Assembly (NCBI GenBank): GCA_018336015.1
Contig: JAGXQZ010000013.1
Location: 24,403-88,402, forward strand
DNA: 64,000 bases
Reading direction: 5' to 3'
Source: Algoriphagus sp.
Lineage (GTDB): Bacteria; Bacteroidota; Bacteroidia; Cytophagales; Cyclobacteriaceae
Below are positions 26,684 through 34,178 of the stretch, in pieces; position 1 is the first letter of the stretch; the number at the start of each line of letters is the position of its first letter. A model generated the notes under the pieces. That model ran no database searches and was not told where the DNA came from. It was given only the letters and a program-made list of their open reading frames with translations. The position numbers and the translations under genes were made by a program.

Positions 26684-27349
26684 ATGCACAAATTCAACCC
26701 CGAACGAGGAAAAAGTAAGCTTTCCAAAGAGCTCATCGGCAAAATTATCCTAGTAGCACTTCATGTGGTTGGGGTAATTGGTCTTTCCTTACCTGAGTAC
26801 CAAGAACTTTTTTTGATGCTTACTCCAGCCCACTTATTAACCACTATGGTATTGATGTTACTTTACCATAAAGGTTGGAATGATGCCTTTCCAATTTTCG
26901 CCGCCGCAGCATTTTGGATAGGATTTGGATCAGAGATTATTGGAATTCATACGGGCTACCTTTATGGGGATTACGTCTATGGACCCACTTTGGGACCCAA
27001 ACTATGGGATGTTCCACTAGTAATTGGCGTCAATTGGTTTATACTAGCCTATCTCACAGGCTCAGTTTTTCACAAAATACCCAATGACTGGTATGCTGCA
27101 TTTTTGGGAGCTACAGCCATGACTGCCCTAGATTACATCCTTGAGCCAGTAGCAGTGGCCTTGGAATTCTGGGCGTGGAAGTGGGAGACTATTCCTGTAA
27201 GCAATTATTTGGGATGGTTTGGTGTGTCGTTTCTAGTGCATTTGATCTATCGAAAAGCCAACTTTGAGAAGTCTAATCCCATTGCTGTCTTTCTGCTGAT
27301 CACTTGGATTCTTTTTTTCACCATTTTAAATTTCACACTCATCGGATAA
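26684..27349 (+). CDS. cruF: Carotenoid 1',2'-hydratase (CruF, DUF422)
   Basis: CruF adds water to the psi end of acyclic or monocyclic carotenoids, giving the 1'-hydroxy end of myxol- and flexixanthin-type pigments. The 221-aa protein has six or seven hydrophobic helices and the family core FGSEIIGIHTGYLYGDYVYGPTLGPKLWDVPLVIGVNWFI, split here into IHTGYLYGDYVYG and VPLVIGVNWF. DYILEPVAVALEFWAW carries conserved acidic residues. It is the first gene of cruF-crtZ-carH and lies opposite DUF4286/tspO. No exact TAnnTTTG box is visible in the 97-nt gap. Confidence 0.88.
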   Translation: MHKFNPERGKSKLSKELIGKIILVALHVVGVIGLSLPEYQELFLMLTPAHLLTTMVLMLLYHKGWNDAFPIFAAAAFWIGFGSEIIGIHTGYLYGDYVYGPTLGPKLWDVPLVIGVNWFILAYLTGSVFHKIPNDWYAAFLGATAMTALDYILEPVAVALEFWAWKWETIPVSNYLGWFGVSFLVHLIYRKANFEKSNPIAVFLLITWILFFTILNFTLIG

Positions 27350-27427
27350 GAAGCAGGAGTCAAGTTAGTATTGCTAACTGAAAAAATCCTTTTCAAACAA
27401 AGCAGTTAGAATTTGGTTTTGCAGATA

Positions 27428-27874
27428 ATGATTACGGCAATAGCGTTTATAGTCCTTGGGTTTGCGGCAATGGAATTTTCAGGATGGTTTATTCATAAAT
27501 TCCTGATGCATGGCCCATTATGGGTAATTCATAAGACACATCATCAGCCATCCAAGTCCTTTTTCGAATTGAACGACTTATTTTCCGTTCTTTTCGGAAG
27601 TGTGGCCATTGTACTTATTTTGCTTGGAGTCAGTGAATTGGACTATAGATTTTGGATGGGGATGGGAATCAGTCTTTACGGATTCCTTTATTTCATCCTT
27701 CATGATGTGATGGTCCATAGGAGGCTAAAATGGTTTGATCGGCCTAAAAATTCTTTTCTAAAAGGAATTTTCAAGGCGCATCAAGCACACCATAAAACCA
27801 ACCAAAAGGACGATGCAGTTTCTTTTGGCTTATTTGTAGTACCCAAAAAATTCTTTAAAAACGAAGAAAAGTGA
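27428..27874 (+). CDS. crtZ: Beta-carotene 3-hydroxylase (CrtZ)
   Basis: CrtZ is a membrane di-iron hydroxylase that adds the 3-hydroxyl of the beta ring. The 148-aa protein has the four histidine clusters of the family: HKFLMH, HKTHH, HDVMVHRR and HQAHH. Hydrophobic helices separate them. ATG 27428 is chosen over a TTG at 27413. The stop overlaps the start of the next gene as GTGA, so crtZ and the carH-like gene are translationally coupled. An inverted repeat GTTAG/CTAAC lies 60 nt upstream, function unknown. Confidence 0.93.
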   Translation: MITAIAFIVLGFAAMEFSGWFIHKFLMHGPLWVIHKTHHQPSKSFFELNDLFSVLFGSVAIVLILLGVSELDYRFWMGMGISLYGFLYFILHDVMVHRRLKWFDRPKNSFLKGIFKAHQAHHKTNQKDDAVSFGLFVVPKKFFKNEEK

Positions 27875-28767
27875 GCACTTATTCAATCAAGGATTTGGAA
27901 CAGCTGTCTGGGATTAAAGCCCACACGCTTCGTATTTGGGAACAACGGTATAATTTGTTGAACCCAAAAAGAACGGATACTAACATTCGCTTTTATGATG
28001 ACGATGACCTCAAGCTGATTTTGAATGTCGCTCTTTTGAATGACAATGGATTTAAAATCAGCAAAATCGCTTCGATGGCATCTCATGAAATCAGAGATGA
28101 AGTAATTAAGCTGACTGAGCGCTCACTTACTCATGACGACCAGATCCATGCACTTACCATCTGTATGATCGAGATGGATGAAGAGCGTTTTGATAAAATT
28201 TTAAGTACCAACATTATCAAGTTAGGATTTGAGCAGACCATGCTCAATATTATCTATCCTTTCATGTCCAAAATCGGGGTACTATGGCAAACCGGAGCAA
28301 TCAACCCGGCTCAAGAGCATTTTATTTCTAATCTGGTCAGGCAAAAATTAATTGTAGCGATAGATGGACAAATTTACCATGGTGGAGGAAAGAAGTTCTT
28401 GCTTTTCCTCCCAGAGGGTGAGCTTCATGAAATTTCGATTCTCTTTGCCAGCTATCTCATCAAGTCTAAAGGCCATAAAGTAATCTATCTGGGACAGAGT
28501 ACTCCAAATGATGATTTGCTATCCGTCTTTAAACTTCATCAGCCGGAATACCTGCTTACGGTTATCACCACCTCTCCGTCTTCAGAGTACGTACAAGAGT
28601 ATGTAAATGCCCTTTCGGAAAGATTTTCTTCCTGCCAAATATTAGTGACAGGATACCAGGTTATTGGTCAGGACTTGGTATTTCCAAAAAACGTACGACA
28701 AATGAATTACATCCGAGACATTAAGGATCTTCTGGAAGAACTTGAAGAAGTCTCTCAAGAAAAATAG
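27871..28767 (+). CDS. CarH/LitR-type MerR regulator with B12-binding domain
   Basis: CarH-type proteins are light sensors: with adenosylcobalamin they repress carotenoid genes in the dark and fall apart on illumination. The 298-aa protein starts at GTG 27871. It has a MerR winged helix (YSIKDLEQLSGIKAHTLRIWEQRYNLL), a helical cap with the signature W-x9-EH (WQTGAINPAQEH), and a Rossmann B12-binding domain whose lower-ligand motif reads EGELHEIS. The ligand His is kept, but the last Gly of the usual E/D-x-H-x-x-G is Ser, so cofactor binding should be tested. It closes the cruF-crtZ operon and is followed by the operator array that faces the sigma gene. Confidence 0.9.
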   Translation: MSTYSIKDLEQLSGIKAHTLRIWEQRYNLLNPKRTDTNIRFYDDDDLKLILNVALLNDNGFKISKIASMASHEIRDEVIKLTERSLTHDDQIHALTICMIEMDEERFDKILSTNIIKLGFEQTMLNIIYPFMSKIGVLWQTGAINPAQEHFISNLVRQKLIVAIDGQIYHGGGKKFLLFLPEGELHEISILFASYLIKSKGHKVIYLGQSTPNDDLLSVFKLHQPEYLLTVITTSPSSEYVQEYVNALSERFSSCQILVTGYQVIGQDLVFPKNVRQMNYIRDIKDLLEELEEVSQEK

Positions 28768-28794
28768 TTAAACAAAATTGATTTTTGTTTAAAC

Positions 28795-28824
28795 AAAGGC
28801 GCTTCTTCAAAAAGCGCCTTTTTT
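28795..28824 (+). terminator. Rho-independent terminator of cruF-crtZ-carH
   Basis: AAAGGCGCTT (28795-28804) pairs with AAGCGCCTTT (28812-28821), followed by T to 28824. Its left edge overlaps the palindrome at 28784-28797. Confidence 0.85.
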
Positions 28825-28907
28825 CGTTCATTTGGGCCTTTTGTTCCTAAAAATTATACTTTTGTTACTTTTTGTTTAATGTTTAAAAAAAAATATTCTA
28901 CAAAACG

Positions 28908-28938
28908 TTTGCATTTTGTTTAATACTGTCTAGATTTG
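28908..28938 (+). promoter_or_regulatory. Promoter of the ECF sigma-crt operon
   Basis: TTTG (28908-28911) and TAGATTTG (28931-28938) are 19 nt apart and match the Bacteroidota -33/-7 pattern; the ATG is at 28960. One 10-mer operator (28914-28923) lies in the spacer and another (28940-28949) covers the expected transcription start, the layout of a repressor-controlled promoter. Confidence 0.6.
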
Positions 28939-28959
28939 ATTAAACAAAACAAAGCAACC

Positions 28960-29472
28960 ATGACAACTCTAGAATTTAGCTACTCTCTTCAAAAGCTGTC
29001 TAGCTCTTTGAAGCCTTTTGCGATGAAGTTGACCCGTGATGTGGATGATGCCAATGACCTATTGCAGGACACCATGGTAAAAGCATTCACTAACAGAGAC
29101 AAGTTCACCGAGGGTACCAACCTCAAAGCATGGTTATATACTATTATGAAAAACACCTTCATCACCAACTATCAGCGAATGGTGAGAAGAGGTACATTCG
29201 TAGACACGACAGATAATCTTCATTACATTAATTCTAGTGATGCCTTGATTGAAAACGGGGTATTCGGAAGCTTCACCATGGACGATATTCAGGTGGCTAT
29301 CGATAAGCTGGATGATGTCTATAAAACTCCATTTTTGATGCACTTCAGAGGTTTCAAATACCACGAGATCGCAGATAAGCTTCAAATCCCGATAGGAACT
29401 GTTAAAAATAGAATCCATATTGCCCGTAAGCTTCTTAAAGAGGACTTGATGGTTTATAAGCATAAAAACTAA
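28960..29472 (+). CDS. ECF-type RNA polymerase sigma factor
   Basis: The 170-aa protein has sigma region 2 (LTRDVDDANDLLQDTMVKAF, NLKAWLYTIMKNTFITNYQR) and region 4 (LDDVYKTPFLMHFRGFKYHEIADKL then IPIGTVKNRIHIARKLLKEDL). ATG 28960 is chosen because an in-frame TTG (28936) lies in the promoter. No anti-sigma gene is adjacent; crtI follows after 4 nt. The same gene order (carH-like, sigma, crt) suggests the sigma factor passes a light or B12 signal on to further targets and possibly to its own operon. Confidence 0.93.
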   Translation: MTTLEFSYSLQKLSSSLKPFAMKLTRDVDDANDLLQDTMVKAFTNRDKFTEGTNLKAWLYTIMKNTFITNYQRMVRRGTFVDTTDNLHYINSSDALIENGVFGSFTMDDIQVAIDKLDDVYKTPFLMHFRGFKYHEIADKLQIPIGTVKNRIHIARKLLKEDLMVYKHKN

Positions 29473-29476
29473 TTCT

Positions 29477-30961
29477 ATGTCAAAAAAACACGTGGTGGTA
29501 ATCGGATCCGGATTTGCCGGTCTTTCCGCAGCCACACACTTGGCAGACAAAGCAAATTGTACAGTAACCCTTCTTGAGAAAAATGATTCCCCCGGTGGAA
29601 GAGCTAGAAAGTTCGAGCACCAGGGGTTTGTTTTTGATATGGGGCCAAGTTGGTATTGGATGCCGGATGTATTTGAGCATTATTTTTCCCAGTTTGGGAA
29701 AAAGCCATCCGACTATTATGATTTGATCAGGCTGGATCCCTCCTATGCAGTAATCTATGGCCAAGAAGATGTCCTGGATATTCCTGCTGATTTGGGGGAA
29801 TTCAAATCGATGCTGGATCGCATTGAGCCTGGCGCAGGAGCCAAATTGGATAAATTTTTGGCCCAGGCCAAATACAAATACGAGGTGGGAATCCATGACT
29901 TGGTACAGAAGCCAAGTAGATCCATTTTCGAATTTACCTCGCCGGGTTTATTGGTAGACATGGTCCGAATGGATATTTTCCAATCCATGTCCAAGCATGT
30001 GAGAAAGTTTTTTTCTCATGACAAAATCATCCGATTGATGGAATTCCCGGTGCTTTTCCTTGGTGAAACAGCCGAAAATATTCCTGCACTCTACAGTTTG
30101 ATGAATTATGCAGATATCGCCTTGGGTACTTGGTATCCAAAAAAGGGCATGCATGAGATCATCAAAGGCATGGTTCAATTGGCTGAGGAAAAAGGTGTCA
30201 AAATCAGGTATTCAACTGAAGTTGAAGAAATCGAGATCTCAAATGGTTTAGCAAAATCAGTTCGGCTAAAGTCTGGGGAAAAAATACAAGCAGATGTGGT
30301 CGTGGCAGGAGCAGACTACCACCATGTGGACAGACACTTACTCAATCCTACATACAGCAACTACTCTGAAGATTATTGGGATAAGAGGGTCATGGCGCCT
30401 TCGAGCTTATTGTTTTACCTAGGTATCAATAAAAGATTAAATAATCTCAGACATCATAATCTCTTCTTTGATGAGCCTCTTGGACCGCATGCGGACGCGA
30501 TCTACACCAATCCAAGATGGCCAGACAAGCCACTCTTCTACGCCTCGGTACCTTCTATCACCGACCCTACCGTAGCCCCAGAAGGTATGGAAAATGTGTT
30601 TTTGCTTATTCCACTAGCTCCGGATTTGGATGATTCGGAGGAGATGAGGGAGAAATATTACCACATCATCATGGACCGATTGGAAAAAATTTCGGGCCAA
30701 GAGATCCGCTCTCATGTGATCTACAAAAGGTCCTATGCGCACAGCGATTTCAAGTCAGATTACCATGCGTTCAAAGGCAATGCCTATGGATTGGCGAATA
30801 CATTGCTTCAAACCGCGATTTTAAAGCCTGGACTGAAAAACAAAAAAGTCCGAAACCTGTATTATACAGGTCAGTTGACGGTGCCCGGACCAGGAGTTCC
30901 TCCGTCGCTGATTTCAGGAGGTGTGGTAGCGAAAGAGGTGATGAAAGAAAACAATTTGTAG
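29477..30961 (+). CDS. crtI: Phytoene desaturase (CrtI type)
   Basis: CrtI is an FAD-dependent desaturase that turns phytoene into lycopene. The 494-aa protein has the N-terminal dinucleotide fold VVVIGSGFAGLSAATHLA, EKNDSPGGRARKF, and the C-terminal carotenoid-dehydrogenase signature (NLYYTGQLTVPGPGVPPSLISGGVVAKEV, seen in two parts here). It is 4 nt behind the sigma gene and 21 nt ahead of crtB. A separate 3',4'-desaturase (CrtD) is not in the window, so either this enzyme does more steps or crtD lies elsewhere. Confidence 0.94.
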   Translation: MSKKHVVVIGSGFAGLSAATHLADKANCTVTLLEKNDSPGGRARKFEHQGFVFDMGPSWYWMPDVFEHYFSQFGKKPSDYYDLIRLDPSYAVIYGQEDVLDIPADLGEFKSMLDRIEPGAGAKLDKFLAQAKYKYEVGIHDLVQKPSRSIFEFTSPGLLVDMVRMDIFQSMSKHVRKFFSHDKIIRLMEFPVLFLGETAENIPALYSLMNYADIALGTWYPKKGMHEIIKGMVQLAEEKGVKIRYSTEVEEIEISNGLAKSVRLKSGEKIQADVVVAGADYHHVDRHLLNPTYSNYSEDYWDKRVMAPSSLLFYLGINKRLNNLRHHNLFFDEPLGPHADAIYTNPRWPDKPLFYASVPSITDPTVAPEGMENVFLLIPLAPDLDDSEEMREKYYHIIMDRLEKISGQEIRSHVIYKRSYAHSDFKSDYHAFKGNAYGLANTLLQTAILKPGLKNKKVRNLYYTGQLTVPGPGVPPSLISGGVVAKEVMKENNL

Positions 30962-30982
30962 ACAAAAAGGTATATTATAGCA

Positions 30983-31825
30983 ATGGATGCAATCGCGCTT
31001 TTTGACCAAACCACCCTTGAGTGCAGTAAGCTGATCACTCAGCGATACAGCACGAGTTTTACTCTAGGCATCAAGACCCTGGACAAAAAGTTTCACCTTC
31101 CGATCTATGCCATCTATGGCTTTGTCCGATATGCAGATGAAATCGTGGATACTTTCCATGATAAAGATAAACAGGCACTATTGGATCAGTTTAAAAAAGA
31201 TACCTACGCGGCCATCGATGCCGGAATCTCTTTGAATCCAGTGCTTCATGCGTTCCAACTTATGGTGAATAAATATCAGATCGACAAAGATCTGATAGAA
31301 GCTTTCCTACACAGCATGGAGATGGATCTTGATTTTAGGATTTACAATGATTCTAAGTATCACGAATACATCTACGGTTCGGCAGAGGTAGTGGGTTTGA
31401 TGTGTCTGAAAGTGTTTTGTGAAGGAGATCAGGCTATGTATGAGCGTCTCAGAGAACCTGCCTGTAAGCTTGGTGCTGCCTTTCAAAAGGTGAATTTCCT
31501 GAGAGACATCAAGAGCGACTACGAAGAAAGAGGCAGGGTCTACTTTCCAGGAGTAGACTTTACCCAATTTGACAAATCTGCTAAGATGCTGATCGAGGAG
31601 GATATCCAAAAAGACTTCAATGATTCACTGATTGGTATTGAAAGGTTGCCAGCTGGCGCTAAAATGGGGGTTAAAGTTGCCTACCTCTATTATCAAAAGC
31701 TTTTTGATAAGATCAAAGGACTTCCTGCGGAAGTGATCACACAAAAAAGAGTTAGAATCCCCAATTCTCAGAAACTTTCTCTTTTGGTGGGTACTTATTT
31801 TGAAACCAAACTTGGGATTCTATAA
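30983..31825 (+). CDS. crtB: Phytoene synthase (CrtB)
   Basis: CrtB condenses two geranylgeranyl diphosphates into phytoene. The 280-aa protein has the two aspartate-rich motifs of squalene/phytoene synthases (YADEIVDTFHD, and NFLRDIKSDYEERGRVYFP) and the conserved AIYGFVRYADE segment. It overlaps the cyclase gene by one base (TAATG), which implies translational coupling. Confidence 0.95.
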   Translation: MDAIALFDQTTLECSKLITQRYSTSFTLGIKTLDKKFHLPIYAIYGFVRYADEIVDTFHDKDKQALLDQFKKDTYAAIDAGISLNPVLHAFQLMVNKYQIDKDLIEAFLHSMEMDLDFRIYNDSKYHEYIYGSAEVVGLMCLKVFCEGDQAMYERLREPACKLGAAFQKVNFLRDIKSDYEERGRVYFPGVDFTQFDKSAKMLIEEDIQKDFNDSLIGIERLPAGAKMGVKVAYLYYQKLFDKIKGLPAEVITQKRVRIPNSQKLSLLVGTYFETKLGIL

Positions 31826-32526
31826 TGGAAAAATACCTCTATTTCGGTGTCCTGTTGTTTGCGATTTCCTACCCCTTGGTTCAGTCGTTCGAGCATCGGA
31901 TTCGCTATGCGACCAAATGGAGTCAGCTTTTTCCCGGTATGCTAGGGACAGCGTTATTTTTCATCGTATGGGATATCTGGTTTACCAAAATTGGAGTTTG
32001 GGAATTTAACCCAACTTATATTTCAGGCCTTTTTCTTGGAAATCTGCCCATAGAAGAAGTGTTGTTCTTCTTTATCATTCCATTTTCTTGCGTCTTTATC
32101 TATGAAGTGCTGATTTATTTCTTTCCGAAGGATTATTTCAAGCCTCTAGGAAAGCCGTTTGTCTGGGTTTTGGTGCCTTTTCTATTTGTGATGGGACTAA
32201 TCCATCTTGATAAATGGTATACTTCAGTCAATTTCTTAGTGGGGTCTATTACCTTACTGGCCCATTACCTGTATTTCAAAGATCGTTACCTAGGCAGATT
32301 CATCTTTGCATACATCATTCATTTGATTCCTTTGATGCTTTGTAACGGTATTTTGACAGGGGGAATGACTGAAGAACCGGTCGTTATTTACAATAATGCC
32401 GAAAACCTTGGAATTCGCATCTGGACTGTACCTATCGAGGACACTGTCTATTCCATGACGCTATTTCTGATGAATATCAGCTTCTTTGAACACCTGAGAA
32501 GTCAAAAAACAATTCAGTTAACTTGA
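31825..32526 (+). CDS. Lycopene cyclase, fused CrtYc-CrtYd type
   Basis: The 233-aa membrane protein has two homologous lycopene-cyclase halves. The first ends in LPIEEVLFFFIIPFSCVFIYE and the second in VPIEDTVYSMTLFLMN; the PxE(E/D) motifs are the hallmark of the CrtYcd family, which is not related to CrtY or CrtL. It has six or seven hydrophobic helices. In bacteria with this cluster it usually makes one beta ring, giving a monocyclic carotene. Start is at ATG 31825, in overlap with crtB. Confidence 0.9.
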   Translation: MEKYLYFGVLLFAISYPLVQSFEHRIRYATKWSQLFPGMLGTALFFIVWDIWFTKIGVWEFNPTYISGLFLGNLPIEEVLFFFIIPFSCVFIYEVLIYFFPKDYFKPLGKPFVWVLVPFLFVMGLIHLDKWYTSVNFLVGSITLLAHYLYFKDRYLGRFIFAYIIHLIPLMLCNGILTGGMTEEPVVIYNNAENLGIRIWTVPIEDTVYSMTLFLMNISFFEHLRSQKTIQLT

Positions 32527-32540
32527 AGTTTAAAGACGAA

Positions 32541-33386
32541 ATGAAAAATCTCCAAGTACAAATCGACGACCACTCCGGCTTTTGCTTTGGTGTAGTCTAT
32601 GCGATCGAAATGGCTGAAGAAATCCTGGATGAACAGGGATACCTGTACTGTCTTGGAGATATTGTACATAATGACGAGGAAGTCAGCAGACTCTCCCGAA
32701 AAGGGCTTAAAATCATTGATCACGGAGATTTGCATGGACTGAGAGATGAAAAAGTGTTAATCCGTGCTCATGGCGAACCGCCATCTACCTATGAGTTGGC
32801 AATCAAAAATAATTTGACCCTAATCGATGCCTCTTGTCCTGTCGTTTTGAAGCTCCAAAACAGGATCAAAAACTCATTTGATAAGGATGAGACAATCTAT
32901 ATCTACGGCAAGCATGGTCATGCAGAAGTGATCGGATTGCTTGGTCAGACCAATAACAAGGCGGTAGTTTTTCAAGATATCTCCGAATTGGACATTGAGA
33001 CCCTCCCAAAAAATATTACCCTATACAGTCAGACGACCAAAAGCACAGATAAATTCTACGAAATCAACAATATTCTGAAGGATAACGGCATCACAGTCAA
33101 TACCAATGATACCATTTGCCGTCAGGTTTCCAATCGTGATAAGGAGCTGAGAGATTTTGCAGAAAAGTTTGACAAGATTGTTTTTGTCAGCGGTACCAAA
33201 TCCTCCAATGGCAAGGTGCTTTACAACGTCTGCAAAGAGAAAAATCCAAACACCTATTTCGTCTCCAATCCGGATCAGATTGAGGCCTGTTGGTTTGGCG
33301 AAAATGAGACGGTTGGGATTTGTGGTGCTACTTCTACGCCGATGTGGCTGATGGAGCAGGTTAAAGAAAGGATATTGACTTTTTAA
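32541..33386 (+). CDS. ispH: 4-hydroxy-3-methylbut-2-enyl diphosphate reductase (IspH)
   Basis: IspH is the last step of the MEP pathway and releases IPP and DMAPP. The 281-aa protein (ATG 32541; the TTG at 32523 is less likely) has the three Cys that hold its iron-sulfur cluster: HSGFCFGV, DASCPVV and TICRQVSNRD. It also has IRAHGEPP and VSGTKSSNGKVLYNV. Being inside the crt operon, it ties isoprenoid precursor supply to pigment synthesis. Whether a second ispH exists elsewhere cannot be seen here. Confidence 0.95.
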   Translation: MKNLQVQIDDHSGFCFGVVYAIEMAEEILDEQGYLYCLGDIVHNDEEVSRLSRKGLKIIDHGDLHGLRDEKVLIRAHGEPPSTYELAIKNNLTLIDASCPVVLKLQNRIKNSFDKDETIYIYGKHGHAEVIGLLGQTNNKAVVFQDISELDIETLPKNITLYSQTTKSTDKFYEINNILKDNGITVNTNDTICRQVSNRDKELRDFAEKFDKIVFVSGTKSSNGKVLYNVCKEKNPNTYFVSNPDQIEACWFGENETVGICGATSTPMWLMEQVKERILTF

Positions 33387-33389
33387 ACC

Positions 33390-34097
33390 ATGAAAGGCGT
33401 CAATAGCCCTACTTCCACGATAGATCCGAAAGGACTCGTGATCGGCTGGTCGATCATTGTATTTTGGGTTATCTCATTGGTTTTTTTGCTGATGTGGGAT
33501 TTTTCTTGGGCTAGTCCATTGACTTACCTTGCTGTATTGCTTCAAATGCATCTTTACACGGGTTTGTTTATCACGGCTCACGACGCCATGCACGGAGTAG
33601 TCACCTCTCACAAAAAGCTGAACCACCTTACCGGTTGGATAGCCGCAGTATTATTTTCCTACAACTTTTACTGGAAGCTATTTCCCAAGCACCACGAGCA
33701 TCATCGCTACGTCGCCACTGACCAAGATCCCGATTACCATGCTTCTGAGCAATTCTTTCCCTGGTACCTCAGTTTTATCCGTCAGTATGTCAATGTGTGG
33801 CAAATACTTCTGATGGCCGTGACATTTAATATTCTGAAGCTCTTTTTGCCTACAGAAAATCTCATCATCTTCTGGATGGTGCCGGCAGTGCTATCCACCC
33901 TACAACTATTTTATTTTGGGACGTATCTTCCACACAAGGGGGAAAGTGAAAACAAGCACCATTCCCACTCTCAGTCAAAAAACCACCTTTGGGCATTTTT
34001 GAGCTGTTACTTTTTTGGATACCACTTTGAGCACCATGATTCTCCGGGCACACCTTGGTGGAGGCTTTGGAGAGTGAAAGAGGGACAAACTGCCTGA
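33390..34097 (+). CDS. crtW: Beta-carotene ketolase (CrtW type)
   Basis: CrtW adds the 4-keto group to the beta ring. The 235-aa protein has the histidine clusters HDAMHG, HHEHHR and GYHFEHHDSPGTPWWRLW, plus FYFGTYLPHKG, a segment typical of CrtW rather than of ordinary fatty-acid desaturases. Hydrophobic helices alternate with these. It starts 3 nt behind ispH and closes the operon. With CrtYcd, CrtZ and CruF it predicts a keto-hydroxy ring at one end and a tertiary hydroxyl at the other, as in flexixanthin. Confidence 0.88.
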   Translation: MKGVNSPTSTIDPKGLVIGWSIIVFWVISLVFLLMWDFSWASPLTYLAVLLQMHLYTGLFITAHDAMHGVVTSHKKLNHLTGWIAAVLFSYNFYWKLFPKHHEHHRYVATDQDPDYHASEQFFPWYLSFIRQYVNVWQILLMAVTFNILKLFLPTENLIIFWMVPAVLSTLQLFYFGTYLPHKGESENKHHSHSQSKNHLWAFLSCYFFGYHFEHHDSPGTPWWRLWRVKEGQTA

Positions 34098-34178
34098 AAT
34101 CACGTATCAAATCAAAATTTCTATCAAAAAATCAAACAAAAGGCGCCTTTCTGGATTTAGCCTTCAAACCAACTATTC

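Larger units (their letters stand above)
28769..28949. promoter_or_regulatory. Array of five TTTTGTTTAA operator-like sites
   Basis: The 10-mer TTTTGTTTAA occurs exactly at 28783-28792, 28870-28879 and 28914-28923, and in reverse orientation (TTAAACAAAA) at 28769-28778 and 28940-28949. A perfect palindrome TTTGTTTAAACAAA lies at 28784-28797. Three copies lie between the upstream terminator and the ECF sigma start, two of them within its promoter. The adjacent MerR-type regulator is the likely ligand; this is inference from position. Confidence 0.7.

Noticed and set aside
28931..28960. TTG at 28936 as start of the sigma factor
   Set aside because: It lies in the -7 box and the operator; the ATG at 28960 fits the sigma family start.
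34139..34150. 12-bp palindrome AAAGGCGCCTTT after crtW
   Set aside because: No loop or T-tract for a terminator and no second copy; too short to interpret.
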